Assembly: GCA_020723545.1 (NCBI GenBank)
Contig: DYIS01000094.1
Span: 1-9,146 of the forward strand
Direction: 5' to 3'
Length of the DNA: 9,146 nt
Source of the DNA: Ktedonobacter racemifer
GTDB lineage: Bacteria; Chloroflexota; DTOL01; JACQYG01
Made by a program: the position numbers and the translations under genes. Under the pieces are notes generated by a model. It was not told where the DNA came from. It saw only the letters and a program-made list of their open reading frames with translations, and did no database searches. This document shows positions 1-6,336 of this stretch, piece by piece (within the stretch, counting starts at the first letter, position 1; each line of letters opens with the position of its first letter).

Positions 1-17
1 TGTCCGGATCTGTGAGG

Positions 18-41
18 GGGGCGGCCCATAAGGGCCGTCCC
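18..41. repeat. GC-rich hairpin, possible dispersed palindromic repeat
   Basis: A 10-bp stem with one G-U pair closes on the loop ATAA: the left arm is 18-27 and the right arm 32-41. No T tract follows on the plus strand, so it is not a standard intrinsic terminator. Its type (GGGCGGCCC / GGGCCGTCCC next to CTAC) resembles hairpins often scattered between genes in GC-rich genomes, but that likeness is from memory. It lies 29 bp before the first gene of the window. Confidence 0.5.
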
Positions 42-69
42 TACCTCGACCTAGTAAGGGGTGAGTTGG

Positions 70-1128
70 ATGGAGAAGAATGGCTGGTTCATGGCAGCGG
101 CAGTACTGATAGTCCTGGCGGCGGTCCTGTGGCTCGCTTCCTGGGCCTGGAACGTGGCCCAGGCGTTCTCCAACATCATCCTTCTCTTCTTCTTGTCGTG
201 GCTGGTGGCCTTCATCCTGGATCCTATCGCCGATTGGCTGGAGGGCCGAGGCCTGCCTCGCGGCCTGGCGGTGGCGGCCATATACCTGGGCCTGATGGTG
301 ATCCTGGTGGCGGCCGGCATCCTTGCCGTGCCGGTGGTCGTGGCTCAATTGATGCAACTGGGGGGCGCCCTGCCGGCCTACGCTCAGCAACTCCCGGACT
401 GGGTGGACCGCCTGCAGGCCAAATTGACCAGCCGGGGCATCCCCGTGGACCTGTCCACAGTGTACCGGTGGGAGAACGTGGCCTCCCAGGTCCAGTCCCT
501 GGGCACCACCATCGTCCAGAACACCCTGACCATCGCCGCTGGCGTGGCCTCGGCGGTGTTTAACCTGCTCCTGATCCTGATCTTGAGTTTTTACCTGATG
601 CTGGACGGGGAGACCATTGCCAAGCAGGTCCTGGCCCTGGTGCCCAAGGGTCACAAGACCGAGGCCACTTTCCTGGCCGACAGTGTGAGCAAGACCTTCG
701 GGGGATTCTTGCGGGGCCAACTGCTTCAGGCACTCATCTTCGCCGCTGGCACCCTACTGGTCATGTGGCTGGCGGGGCTGGGGTACGCCCTGGTGGCCAG
801 CGTGGCCGCCGGCCTTTTGATGCTGATACCGTTCATAGGGCCGCTGATCGCCCTAATCATCCCCATGGCCATCGCCTTGATCCAGGCTCCGGCGACCGGC
901 ATCGCCGTTTTCCTCATCCTGTTCATCTACCAGCAGATCGTGGTCAACGTGCTGGGCACCAAGATCATGGGCGAGGCGGTGGGGATTCATCCGCTCCTGG
1001 TGTTTCTGGCAGTCTTGGTGGGGATAAAGGTGGCCGGCGTCTGGGGGGCATTCTTCGGGGTGCCGATCATGGGGGCGCTCTACGCCATGGCCGTGTTCTT
1101 CTACCGCACCCGAAAGCTGGGGGAGTGA
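70..1128 (+). CDS. AI-2E family transporter (PerM/YdiK-like membrane protein)
   Basis: This is a multi-pass inner-membrane protein of the AI-2E/PerM family (Pfam AI-2E_transport). Family members are variously credited with autoinducer-2 export, ion/H+ antiport or general efflux, so the substrate cannot be named. About eight hydrophobic segments are visible in 352 residues: roughly 6-28, 32-52, 65-92, 155-178, 217-237, 240-262, 263-290 and 308-345. A soluble stretch at 93-150 follows the third, as is usual. Family signatures include the PFIGPLI stretch at 254-260 and VWGAFFGVP near 324-332. ATG at 70 is preferred over GTG at 61, because AAGGGG at 56-61 lies 8 nt before the ATG and overlaps the GTG. 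No promoter is seen in the 60 bp upstream, so it may be read from further left. It converges with the prenyl synthase gene, with 12 bp between stop codons and no obvious terminator. Confidence 0.9.
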   Translation: MEKNGWFMAAAVLIVLAAVLWLASWAWNVAQAFSNIILLFFLSWLVAFILDPIADWLEGRGLPRGLAVAAIYLGLMVILVAAGILAVPVVVAQLMQLGGALPAYAQQLPDWVDRLQAKLTSRGIPVDLSTVYRWENVASQVQSLGTTIVQNTLTIAAGVASAVFNLLLILILSFYLMLDGETIAKQVLALVPKGHKTEATFLADSVSKTFGGFLRGQLLQALIFAAGTLLVMWLAGLGYALVASVAAGLLMLIPFIGPLIALIIPMAIALIQAPATGIAVFLILFIYQQIVVNVLGTKIMGEAVGIHPLLVFLAVLVGIKVAGVWGAFFGVPIMGALYAMAVFFYRTRKLGE

Positions 1129-1140
1129 CCTCCAGGCCGG

Positions 1141-2175
1141 TCAGTAGGCCCGTTCCACCAGGAAGCGAGAGATCTCTCGTATCTCTTGCTGAGCCTGGTT
1201 GTCTCGCCCGGTGCGGTCCAGCTCTCGCAGGGCTTCTTTGAGGTAGCTGTCGGCCGTCGCCTGGCAGTAGGCCCTGGCCTTAGCCCGGTCCAGCAGTTCC
1301 ACCACCCTGCGGGCCTGGGACTCGCTGATGCGGTCCTGGCGGTAGATCTCGAAGATGTCCGTGCCACCAACCCGCTTCTCCTGCTCCAGGGCGTACAAGA
1401 GAGGCAGGGTCTTCTTCTTGCTCATGACGTCCGAGGCCACGGATTTGCCGGTGAGCGCGGGGTCGCCCCAGATGCCCAGGATGTCGTCCACGATCTGAAA
1501 GGCCAGGCCCAGGTTCAGGCCGAAGCGGCGGTAGGCGGCGACCAGGGCCGGGTCGGGGCTGGCCAGGAGCGCGCCGATATGGGTGCAGGCGGAGAAGAGC
1601 GCCGCCGACTTCCCCCGGATCATCTCCAGGTATAGGGCTACGGTGACGTCGTTGCGTGTCTCAAAGCTCAGGTCCAAATACTGCCCCTGGCAGAGTTCAA
1701 GACACGTCTCGTCGAAAACCCGGGCGGTGGCCAACACGACGTCGGCCGGCACACCCCGTTGGCTCAGGCGCTGGAGGGCCAGGCTGGCCAGGATGTACAT
1801 GCCATCGCCGGTGTTGATGGCCTGGGCGACCCCCCAGTTCTTCCAGACGGTGGGTCGGTGGCGCCGTTCCTCGCTCTGGTCCTCGATGTCGTCGTGAATG
1901 AGGGAGAAGTTGTGCATCAATTCCAGCGCCGCGGCCGCCGGGGCCGCTCGCTCCACTTCGCCACCGGCGGCCTCGCAGGTCAAGAGGCACAGGGTGGGGC
2001 GGAGCCTCTTGCCCGGGTCCGCGGTTGTTGGCCGGAAGCTCGAGTCCAACCAGCCCAGATGGTAGCGCATCATGTCGTAGAAGGGTGCCAGCTCGGCCTG
2101 GCCCGAACGAATGCTTGTCTGCAGCTCGGCGGCGATGAGCGCTTGATAACGCTCCAGGATCACTTGAACGTCCAA
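1141..2175 (-). CDS. Polyprenyl synthetase, probable geranylgeranyl diphosphate synthase
   Basis: The product is a trans-isoprenyl diphosphate synthase of 344 residues, which condenses IPP onto allylic diphosphates in the cytoplasm. Seen in the sequence are GKRLRP at 55-60 (IPP/diphosphate binding), the first Asp-rich motif DDIED at 95-99, and the second, DDILG, at 230-234 before the usual GK/KKK segment. The first motif is the short DDxxD form, and an aromatic Phe90 lies five residues before it. In characterised enzymes that pattern goes with archaeal-type (type I) GGPP synthases, so a C20 product is inferred; a longer product cannot be excluded. The start is TTG at 2175, supported by AGGGAG 6 nt upstream. 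It is the last gene of the dxs-fni-synthase run, 27 bp after fni, and very likely cotranscribed. The product could feed quinone side chains, carotenoids or lipids. Confidence 0.9.
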   Translation of the reverse strand: MDVQVILERYQALIAAELQTSIRSGQAELAPFYDMMRYHLGWLDSSFRPTTADPGKRLRPTLCLLTCEAAGGEVERAAPAAAALELMHNFSLIHDDIEDQSEERRHRPTVWKNWGVAQAINTGDGMYILASLALQRLSQRGVPADVVLATARVFDETCLELCQGQYLDLSFETRNDVTVALYLEMIRGKSAALFSACTHIGALLASPDPALVAAYRRFGLNLGLAFQIVDDILGIWGDPALTGKSVASDVMSKKKTLPLLYALEQEKRVGGTDIFEIYRQDRISESQARRVVELLDRAKARAYCQATADSYLKEALRELDRTGRDNQAQQEIREISRFLVERAY

Positions 2176-2202
2176 TCAATGCTCCCTGTTCTGGCTGGGG
2201 CG

Positions 2203-3279
2203 CTAGGGTGCTGGGGTGCCGCTCCCCTGCTCCCCTGCTCCCCTGCGCCACCGCCCCCCTGCTACCAAGGGGCGGCCCTTCAATTCGGTGATGGTCCTGG
2301 CCCCGGTGCAGAACATGGCCAGGCGAAGCTCATGGATCAGCCTTTCCAGATAGTTCACGACTGCCTGGCGGGAAGAAGAGGCGGCCTTCAAGAGCGGCAG
2401 GCCCAGGCCGGCGGCGTCGGCTCCCAGAGCCAGGGCCTTGGCCACATCTACGCCGCTGCGTACTCCGCCGCTGGCGATGAGCAGCCGAGACGGCGCGGCC
2501 TGGCGTACCAGGGTGATGCACTCGACGGTGGGGAGCCCCCAGTCAGCGAAGGCCTGGGCTACCCGGCGCCTGGCTGTGTCCTTGATGCGGTGCATCTCAA
2601 TGGCGCTGAAGGAGGTGCCGCCCGCCCCGGCCACCTCGAAGCCGGCCACGCCGGCCTCGTCCAGCATCGCGGCCACCTGGCCGGAGATGCCCCAGCCCAC
2701 CTCTTTCACCAGAACGGGCACTGCCAGGCCGCGGCAGACGGCAGCGATCTTCTCCTTGAGCCCCCGGAAATCGGTATTGCCCTCCGGCTGCAAGGCCTCC
2801 TGTAACGGGTTGAGGTGCAAGGCCAACCCGTCGGCCCCGATCATCTCCAGCGCCCGGCGGCATTCCCCCAGGCCGTAGCCGTAATTCAGTTGCACCGCCC
2901 CCAGATTGGCGAAGAGCAGGATATCCGGCGCCACGTCGCGGACCTGATAGGTGGAGGCCAGGGCCTCGTCCTCGATGGCCGCCCTCTGGGAGCCCACGGT
3001 CATGGCCAGACCCAGTTCCTGGGCGGCCCTGGCCAGACGGCGGTTGATCTCCTGGGCTTCGGCCGTGCCGCCGGTGAGGGCCGAGATGAATATCGGAGCC
3101 CTTAGGGCCTTGCCAAACAGGGAAAGGCCAGTCTCCACCTCGTCCAGGGAGAACTCGGGCAAGGCGCAGTGGACAAACGAGAAGCGCTCGAACCCGGCCG
3201 AGACCCGCTGGAATTCCACGGGCTCCTCCAGGGCAATCCTCAGGTGTTCGCGCTTGCGCTGGCTGTGCTGGTCGGCCAT
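2203..3279 (-). CDS. fni: Type 2 isopentenyl-diphosphate delta-isomerase (FMN-dependent)
   Basis: This enzyme interconverts IPP and DMAPP using reduced FMN and Mg2+. It is unrelated to the type 1 Nudix isomerase. Family landmarks in order are RKREHL at 8-13, the ALTGGT loop at 67-72, GSQRAAIED at 96-104, NPLQE at 157-161 (Gln160 is the expected catalytic residue), the EGNTDFRG stretch at 166-173, KEVGWGIS at 192-199, GAGGTS at 218-223, and the FMN-phosphate segments GGVRSG at 271-276 and GADAAGLG at 286-293. The fold is a TIM barrel. The ATG at 3279 has only a weak ribosome-binding site. The last 20 or so residues (after about 338) are Gly/Arg-rich and are encoded by an 8-bp tandem repeat, so the native C-terminus may have been replaced. 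It lies between dxs and the prenyl synthase, which matches its pathway step. Confidence 0.93.
   Translation of the reverse strand: MADQHSQRKREHLRIALEEPVEFQRVSAGFERFSFVHCALPEFSLDEVETGLSLFGKALRAPIFISALTGGTAEAQEINRRLARAAQELGLAMTVGSQRAAIEDEALASTYQVRDVAPDILLFANLGAVQLNYGYGLGECRRALEMIGADGLALHLNPLQEALQPEGNTDFRGLKEKIAAVCRGLAVPVLVKEVGWGISGQVAAMLDEAGVAGFEVAGAGGTSFSAIEMHRIKDTARRRVAQAFADWGLPTVECITLVRQAAPSRLLIASGGVRSGVDVAKALALGADAAGLGLPLLKAASSSRQAVVNYLERLIHELRLAMFCTGARTITELKGRPLVAGGRWRRGAGEQGSGTPAP
2221..2244. repeat. Three tandem copies of GCTCCCCT inside the fni 3' end
   Basis: The 8-bp unit GCTCCCCT occurs three times in perfect tandem at 2221-2228, 2229-2236 and 2237-2244. It is flanked by GC-rich sequence of similar composition. 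It is read in frame as part of the C-terminal tail of the IPP isomerase, whose stop codon is at 2203-2205. Eight is not a multiple of three, so any change in copy number alters the tail and the stop position. Confidence 0.8.
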
Positions 3280-3309
3280 TGTCTTCGGCGACCCATATAC
3301 TCAATCAAA

Positions 3310-3335
3310 TAGCCACGACGTGCACGTCGTGGCTA
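3310..3335. repeat. Perfect 26-bp palindrome between dxs and fni
   Basis: The sequence from 3310 to 3335 equals its own reverse complement, with GTGCAC at the centre and AGCCACGACG / CGTCGTGGCT as arms. As RNA it could fold into an 11-bp stem with the loop TGCA. It sits in the 95-bp gap between the dxs stop and the fni start. On the minus strand it is followed by ATTTGATT rather than a clean T run, so termination would be weak at best. Possible roles are an mRNA processing or attenuation hairpin, a dimeric regulator site, or a dispersed REP-like element. Confidence 0.75.
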
Positions 3336-3374
3336 AGGATAGGATGCCTCGGGAAAGGAAACCTGGAGGGGTCA

Positions 3375-5303
3375 CTAATTGTGCAACCTGGCGGAGGCGT
3401 GTTGAGCGCTCTCTCCTTCCATCGGGGGCGCGGGCGTAGAGAGGAGCCTCAACTCCGGGAAATAGTTCCTGACCAGCTTGATGATCCCCTCGCTGGTGAG
3501 ATTGTACTTATTCCTCAGGACCTCCTGGGTGCCGTGTTCCACGAATTCGTCGGGAAGGCCGATGCGCTTCACGTTCACTCCGGTGATCCCGCGTTCCTCC
3601 AGGAGCTCCAGGACCGCGCTGCCGAAGCCGCCAGCCAGGGCGTTCTCCTCCACGGTGACGATGCGCCTGAAATGCTTGGCCAGGCCCACGATGAGGGAGC
3701 GATCCATGGGCTTCACAAAACGGGCATTGACCACCGCGGCATCGATGCCCTCCAGGCTCAACGTCTCCGCCGCCGCCAGGGCTGGATGGACGGTCACCCC
3801 CACCGCCAGGATGGCCAGGTCTCGACCGCGGCGCAGCACCTCCGCTTTGCCAATGGGCAGGGAGGCCGGTTCCTCCTCCAGGGGGACTCCCACCCCGGCG
3901 CCGCGGGGATAGCGGATGGCCACTGGGCCCTCGACCTGCAGGGCAGTCCACAACATGGCCACCAGCTCGTTCTCGTCTTTGGGTGTCATCAGGACCATGT
4001 TGGGCACATGCCGAAGATAGGAAAGGTCGAAAGTGCCCTGGTGGGTTCGACCGTCGTCGCCCACGATGCCGCCGCGGTCCACGCAGAAGACCACCGGCAG
4101 GTTCTGGATGCACACGTCGTGGATCACCTGGTCGTAGGCACGTTGCAGGAAGGTGGAATAGATGGCCACGACGGGGCGCATCCCCTGGGAAGCCAGGCCC
4201 GCAGCGAAGGTGACGGCATGCTCCTCGGCGATGCCCACGTCGAAGAAACGGTGAGGGAAGGCCTTGGCGAAATCCACCAGCCCGGTGCCCTCCCGCATGG
4301 CCGCGGTGATGGCCACCACCCGGGGGTCCCGCTGGGCCATCTTCACCACCGTCTGGCCGAATACCTTGGTGTAGGTGGGGGCAAGGACCTTCTTGGTTCC
4401 GTTCGGTGGCAGGCCGTGGAAATTGACCGCGTCCTCCTCGGCCGGCTCGTAGCCCTTGCCCTTCTTGGTGACCACGTGGACTAAAACCGGGCGCTCCATC
4501 TTCTTGGCCAACTCGAGGGTCTCTTTCAGACGGCCGATGTCGTGGCCGTCCACCGGTCCCAGATAGGTGAACCCCAGTTCCTCCCAGATCATGGTGGGGA
4601 TCACCAGGCCCTTGAAGCTGTTCTTCAATCGTTTCAGGACATCCGCCACCCGGATGCCTAAGGGCCACCTGGATAGGGCTCGTTCCACGTCTCCCTTAGC
4701 GTGCCAGTAGCGCGGGTCCGCCCGGAGCCGATCCAGATACCGGGCCAGAGCGCCCACGTTGGGGGAAATGGACATCTCATTGTCGTTCAAGACGACGATG
4801 AGCCTGGACTGCAACTGCCCGGTGTTGTTAACCCCTTCGAAAGCCAGGCCGCCGGTCATGGCCCCATCGCCAATGACCGCCACCACGTTTTCGTCGTCTC
4901 CCCTGAGATCCCGGGCCACGGCGAGGCCCAGGGCCGCCGAAACCGAGGTGGAGGCGTGGCCGGTCCCGAATACGTCGTGGCAGCTCTCCTCCCGTACGGT
5001 GAACCCGCAAAGACCCTGGTACTGGCGGATAGTGGAGAAGCGGTCCTTCCGGCCGGTGAGGAGCTTATGGACGTAACACTGATGACCCACGTCCCAGACG
5101 ATCTTGTCCTTGGGGCTCTCGAACGTGGAGTGCAGGGCAATGGTCAGCTCCACCACGCCCAGGTTGGAGGCCAGATGGCCGCCGGTCTGGCTGACCGTCT
5201 CGACGAGAAGCTGGCGGATCTCTTGAGCCAGGAGATTCAACTCCCTGAGGCTCAGGCCTCGGAGGTCGGCTGGGGTATTGACCTTATCCAGGATTTGTGG
5301 CAT
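3375..5303 (-). CDS. dxs: 1-deoxy-D-xylulose-5-phosphate synthase
   Basis: DXS is a thiamine-diphosphate enzyme. It condenses pyruvate with glyceraldehyde 3-phosphate to give DXP, the first and often rate-limiting step of the MEP pathway. The 642 residues match the usual length. Seen in order are GGHLASNLGVVELT at 41-54 (His43 in the active site), DVGHQ at 71-75, the ThDP/Mg motif GDGAMTGG at 145-152 with N-D-N at 173-175, then the pyrimidine-binding domain with GIAEEH at 357-362 (Glu360 the expected catalytic acid), and DRGGIVGDDGRTHQG at 409-423 (His421). A transketolase C-terminal domain follows. The only small oddity is DRGG where DRAG is common. ATG at 5303 gives a typical N-terminus, but the nearest Shine-Dalgarno-like AGGA is about 10 nt away. 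It heads the isoprenoid cluster and diverges from acpP. Confidence 0.97.
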   Translation of the reverse strand: MPQILDKVNTPADLRGLSLRELNLLAQEIRQLLVETVSQTGGHLASNLGVVELTIALHSTFESPKDKIVWDVGHQCYVHKLLTGRKDRFSTIRQYQGLCGFTVREESCHDVFGTGHASTSVSAALGLAVARDLRGDDENVVAVIGDGAMTGGLAFEGVNNTGQLQSRLIVVLNDNEMSISPNVGALARYLDRLRADPRYWHAKGDVERALSRWPLGIRVADVLKRLKNSFKGLVIPTMIWEELGFTYLGPVDGHDIGRLKETLELAKKMERPVLVHVVTKKGKGYEPAEEDAVNFHGLPPNGTKKVLAPTYTKVFGQTVVKMAQRDPRVVAITAAMREGTGLVDFAKAFPHRFFDVGIAEEHAVTFAAGLASQGMRPVVAIYSTFLQRAYDQVIHDVCIQNLPVVFCVDRGGIVGDDGRTHQGTFDLSYLRHVPNMVLMTPKDENELVAMLWTALQVEGPVAIRYPRGAGVGVPLEEEPASLPIGKAEVLRRGRDLAILAVGVTVHPALAAAETLSLEGIDAAVVNARFVKPMDRSLIVGLAKHFRRIVTVEENALAGGFGSAVLELLEERGITGVNVKRIGLPDEFVEHGTQEVLRNKYNLTSEGIIKLVRNYFPELRLLSTPAPPMEGESAQHASARLHN

Positions 5304-5403
5304 AAAGGCAAAGATCCTGTGGGATCGAGATATTTTTATCGGCCCAGCCTTGCGTAGTGGTGAAGATTATGGCATAAAGGCAAAAGTCCTGCGGGATCGA
5401 GAT
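5298..5403 (-). repeat. Duplicated 34-bp block in the dxs leader
   Basis: Positions 5298-5331 and 5370-5403 are direct repeats that match at 31 of 34 positions, 72 bp apart. Read on the minus strand, each copy runs from ATCTCGATCCC through a CAGGA-like site and TTTGCCTTT to ATGCCA. The gene-proximal copy contains the dxs start codon. The upstream copy has the same layout, but its ATG CCA is followed at once by TAA (5375 down to 5367), giving a Met-Pro-stop mini-ORF. Both copies lie downstream of the predicted dxs promoter, so both should be in the transcript. Confidence 0.8.
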
Positions 5404-5421
5404 GGCTGGACTGATAAAACC

Positions 5422-5450
5422 ATATTAACAAGGTGAGACGCTTTTGTCAA
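5422..5450 (-). promoter_or_regulatory. Predicted sigma70 promoter for dxs
   Basis: On the minus strand a consensus -35 box TTGACA (5450-5445) is followed by a 17-bp spacer and TAATAT (5427-5422) as -10. Transcription would start near 5415, which leaves a leader of about 112 nt containing the duplicated block. It is probably the main promoter for the dxs, fni and prenyl synthase run. Confidence 0.7.
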
Positions 5451-5456
5451 GCAAAA

Positions 5457-5478
5457 CTTGTAAATATCTTGTAAATGT
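5457..5478. promoter_or_regulatory. 11-bp tandem repeat between divergent promoters, candidate operator
   Basis: CTTGTAAATAT (5457-5467) and CTTGTAAATGT (5468-5478) are adjacent copies that differ at one position. A third CTTG begins at 5479 and runs into the acpP -35 box. The 11-bp period puts the copies on one face of the helix. The repeats fill most of the 29 bp between the two -35 boxes, the usual place for a regulator or a UP-like element serving both promoters. No known operator was recognised. Confidence 0.5.
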
Positions 5479-5479
5479 C

Positions 5480-5508
5480 TTGACGAGCCTGCGACGGGCT
5501 GCTATACT
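5480..5508 (+). promoter_or_regulatory. Predicted sigma70 promoter for acpP
   Basis: The -35 box TTGACG (5480-5485), a 17-bp spacer and the -10 box TATACT (5503-5508) form a near-consensus promoter. The start site would be near 5515, giving an acpP leader of about 79 nt. The strength fits the high demand for acyl carrier protein. Confidence 0.78.
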
Positions 5509-5524
5509 TAGCGCCGAGTTTTGC

Positions 5525-5546
5525 GCGCCAACGCCGGCGTTGGTGC
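5525..5546 (+). other. Inverted repeat in the acpP 5' leader
   Basis: A perfect 16-bp palindrome, CCAACGCCGGCGTTGG, occupies 5528-5543. It extends to 5525-5546 with one G-U pair. It starts about 10 nt after the predicted acpP start site and could be an RNA hairpin near the 5' end of the message or a dyad for a DNA-binding regulator. Confidence 0.5.
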
Positions 5547-5593
5547 AGCCCAACCGGCCGATTACAAACGGGATCAGGGAAGGGGGTGAAAAG

Positions 5594-5839
5594 ATGTCCG
5601 GAAGCACGTTCGAGCGGGTGAAGAAGATCATCGTGGACCAACTGAACGTAGACGAAGCCCAGGTGACCTCGGAGGCTTCTTTCCGCGAGGACCTGAAGGC
5701 CGACTCCTTGGACCTGGTGGAGCTGATCATGGCTTTGGAGGAGGAGTTCGGCGGCGAGATCTCTGACGAGGATGCCCAGAAGATCCGCACCGTCGGGGAT
5801 GCGGTTAAGTACATTGAAGCCCGATTCGGCACGGCCTAA
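5594..5839 (+). CDS. acpP: Acyl carrier protein
   Basis: This is the small acidic carrier of growing acyl chains in type II fatty acid synthesis, acting in the cytoplasm. Its 81 residues form the typical four-helix protein with the DSLDLVE motif; Ser38 is the site of 4'-phosphopantetheine attachment. The acidic helix after the motif (MALEEEFGGEISDED, residues 46-60) is the usual partner-binding face. ATG at 5594 is chosen because it follows an AGGGGG site at 5581-5586 and gives the standard N-terminus. The frame stays open further upstream, but that part overlaps the promoter. Oddly for this gene there are no fab genes beside it: it has its own promoter, leader and terminator. It diverges from dxs, so fatty-acid and isoprenoid supply may share control here (inference). 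Confidence 0.96.
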   Translation: MSGSTFERVKKIIVDQLNVDEAQVTSEASFREDLKADSLDLVELIMALEEEFGGEISDEDAQKIRTVGDAVKYIEARFGTA

Positions 5840-5846
5840 TTGCTCA

Positions 5847-5880
5847 GGGTTAGGGGATAGTGCTATCCCCTAACCCTTTT
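5847..5880 (+). terminator. Intrinsic terminator of acpP
   Basis: Perfectly complementary 14-nt arms (5847-5860 and 5863-5876) fold as a 13-bp stem with a 4-nt loop and are followed by TTTT at 5877-5880. The hairpin starts 8 nt after the acpP stop codon. It isolates acpP from the accessory genes to its right. Confidence 0.9.
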
Positions 5881-5944
5881 CGCTGCCCTCTGCGATCCCC
5901 CTCCCGATCCAGGCAACAGCCTGCAAACAGCCTCGCCGCGCCGA

Positions 5945-5999
5945 ACCACCAAGACCCCAAGGCACAAGGGAATGCTCCAAGTCTTAGTGCCTTCGTGAT
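5945..5999. repeat. Degenerate CCAAG-type inverted repeat
   Basis: The left arm (5945-5968) carries repeated CCAAG/CAAGG motifs. The right arm (5978-5999) is an imperfect reverse complement of it, matching at about 12 of the first 17 positions. The style resembles intergenic repeats built of CACCAAGG units seen in many bacteria, but that likeness is from memory. It lies in the 245-bp gap between acpP and the DUF433 gene, where no coding sequence is evident. Confidence 0.4.
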
Positions 6000-6022
6000 A
6001 GTATCTCTCTTCCAAGTCCCCT

Positions 6023-6051
6023 TTGCGGACGGCCTGGGCATATGATATAAT
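6023..6051 (+). promoter_or_regulatory. Predicted promoter of the toxin-antitoxin remnant
   Basis: A consensus -10 box TATAAT lies at 6046-6051. A weaker -35 box TTGCGG is at 6023-6028, with a 17-bp spacer. The start site would be near 6058, 27 nt before the DUF433 start codon. GGCCTG at 6031-6036 and CAGGCC at 6064-6069 form an inverted repeat around the -10 box, a possible autorepression site. Confidence 0.6.
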
Positions 6052-6084
6052 GGGGCGTGAACTCAGGCCTTCCAGGAGACTTCC

Positions 6085-6336
6085 ATGCTGGATAGGATCA
6101 CCATCGATCCTAAGATCTACCACGGGCAGCCCTGCATCCGAGGGATGAGGGTGCCTGTTTACCTCGTCTTGGACCTGCTCGCAGCCGGGATGTCCACAAA
6201 AGAGATCCTGGAGGCGTACCCGTACCTGGAAGAGGAAGACATCCAGCAGTCTATCGAATACGCCTCCTGGCTGACCAGGGAGAGAACCGTCCCGCTCCAG
6301 GAAGAGGCAGTACCCCCGCATGAAATTCATTGCTGA
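6085..6336 (+). CDS. DUF433 family antitoxin
   Basis: The gene encodes an 83-residue DUF433 protein, a small helical DNA-binding-like family. It is often the partner (presumed antitoxin) of PIN-like DUF5615 proteins. The family core is clear: an ITIDP start, GQPCIRGMRVPV at 14-25, then VLDLLAAGMSTKEILEAYP (residues 27-45) and a helix DIQQSIEYA at 52-60. The start is well set by AGGAGA at 6074-6079, 5 nt before the ATG. The stop overlaps the start of the toxin gene by 17 nt, the usual translational coupling. It has its own promoter and looks intact, although its toxin partner is broken. It may now act only as an orphan regulator or be on the way to loss (inference). Confidence 0.85.
   Translation: MLDRITIDPKIYHGQPCIRGMRVPVYLVLDLLAAGMSTKEILEAYPYLEEEDIQQSIEYASWLTRERTVPLQEEAVPPHEIHC

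Noticed and set aside
1759..2805. Long plus-strand open frame of 348 codons
   Set aside because: It lies antisense to the prenyl synthase and IPP isomerase genes. Its composition is that of a GC-rich shadow frame and it shows no family motif.
3279..4484. Plus-strand open frame of 401 codons
   Set aside because: It is fully antisense to dxs, rich in His/Gly from reverse reading of conserved DXS codons, and lacks recognisable domains.
3508..4668. Minus-strand open frame of 386 codons in another frame of dxs
   Set aside because: It is an out-of-frame reading of dxs, full of Gly/Arg/Pro, and the DXS frame has every catalytic motif.
5304..5415. Riboswitch or T-box in the dxs leader
   Set aside because: No T-box sequence or known riboswitch core, including the thiamine one, could be recognised; the duplication explains the visible structure.
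5444..5593. N-terminal extension of acpP by 50 codons
   Set aside because: It overlaps the predicted promoter, and the ATG at 5594 with its AGGGGG site gives the standard ACP length.
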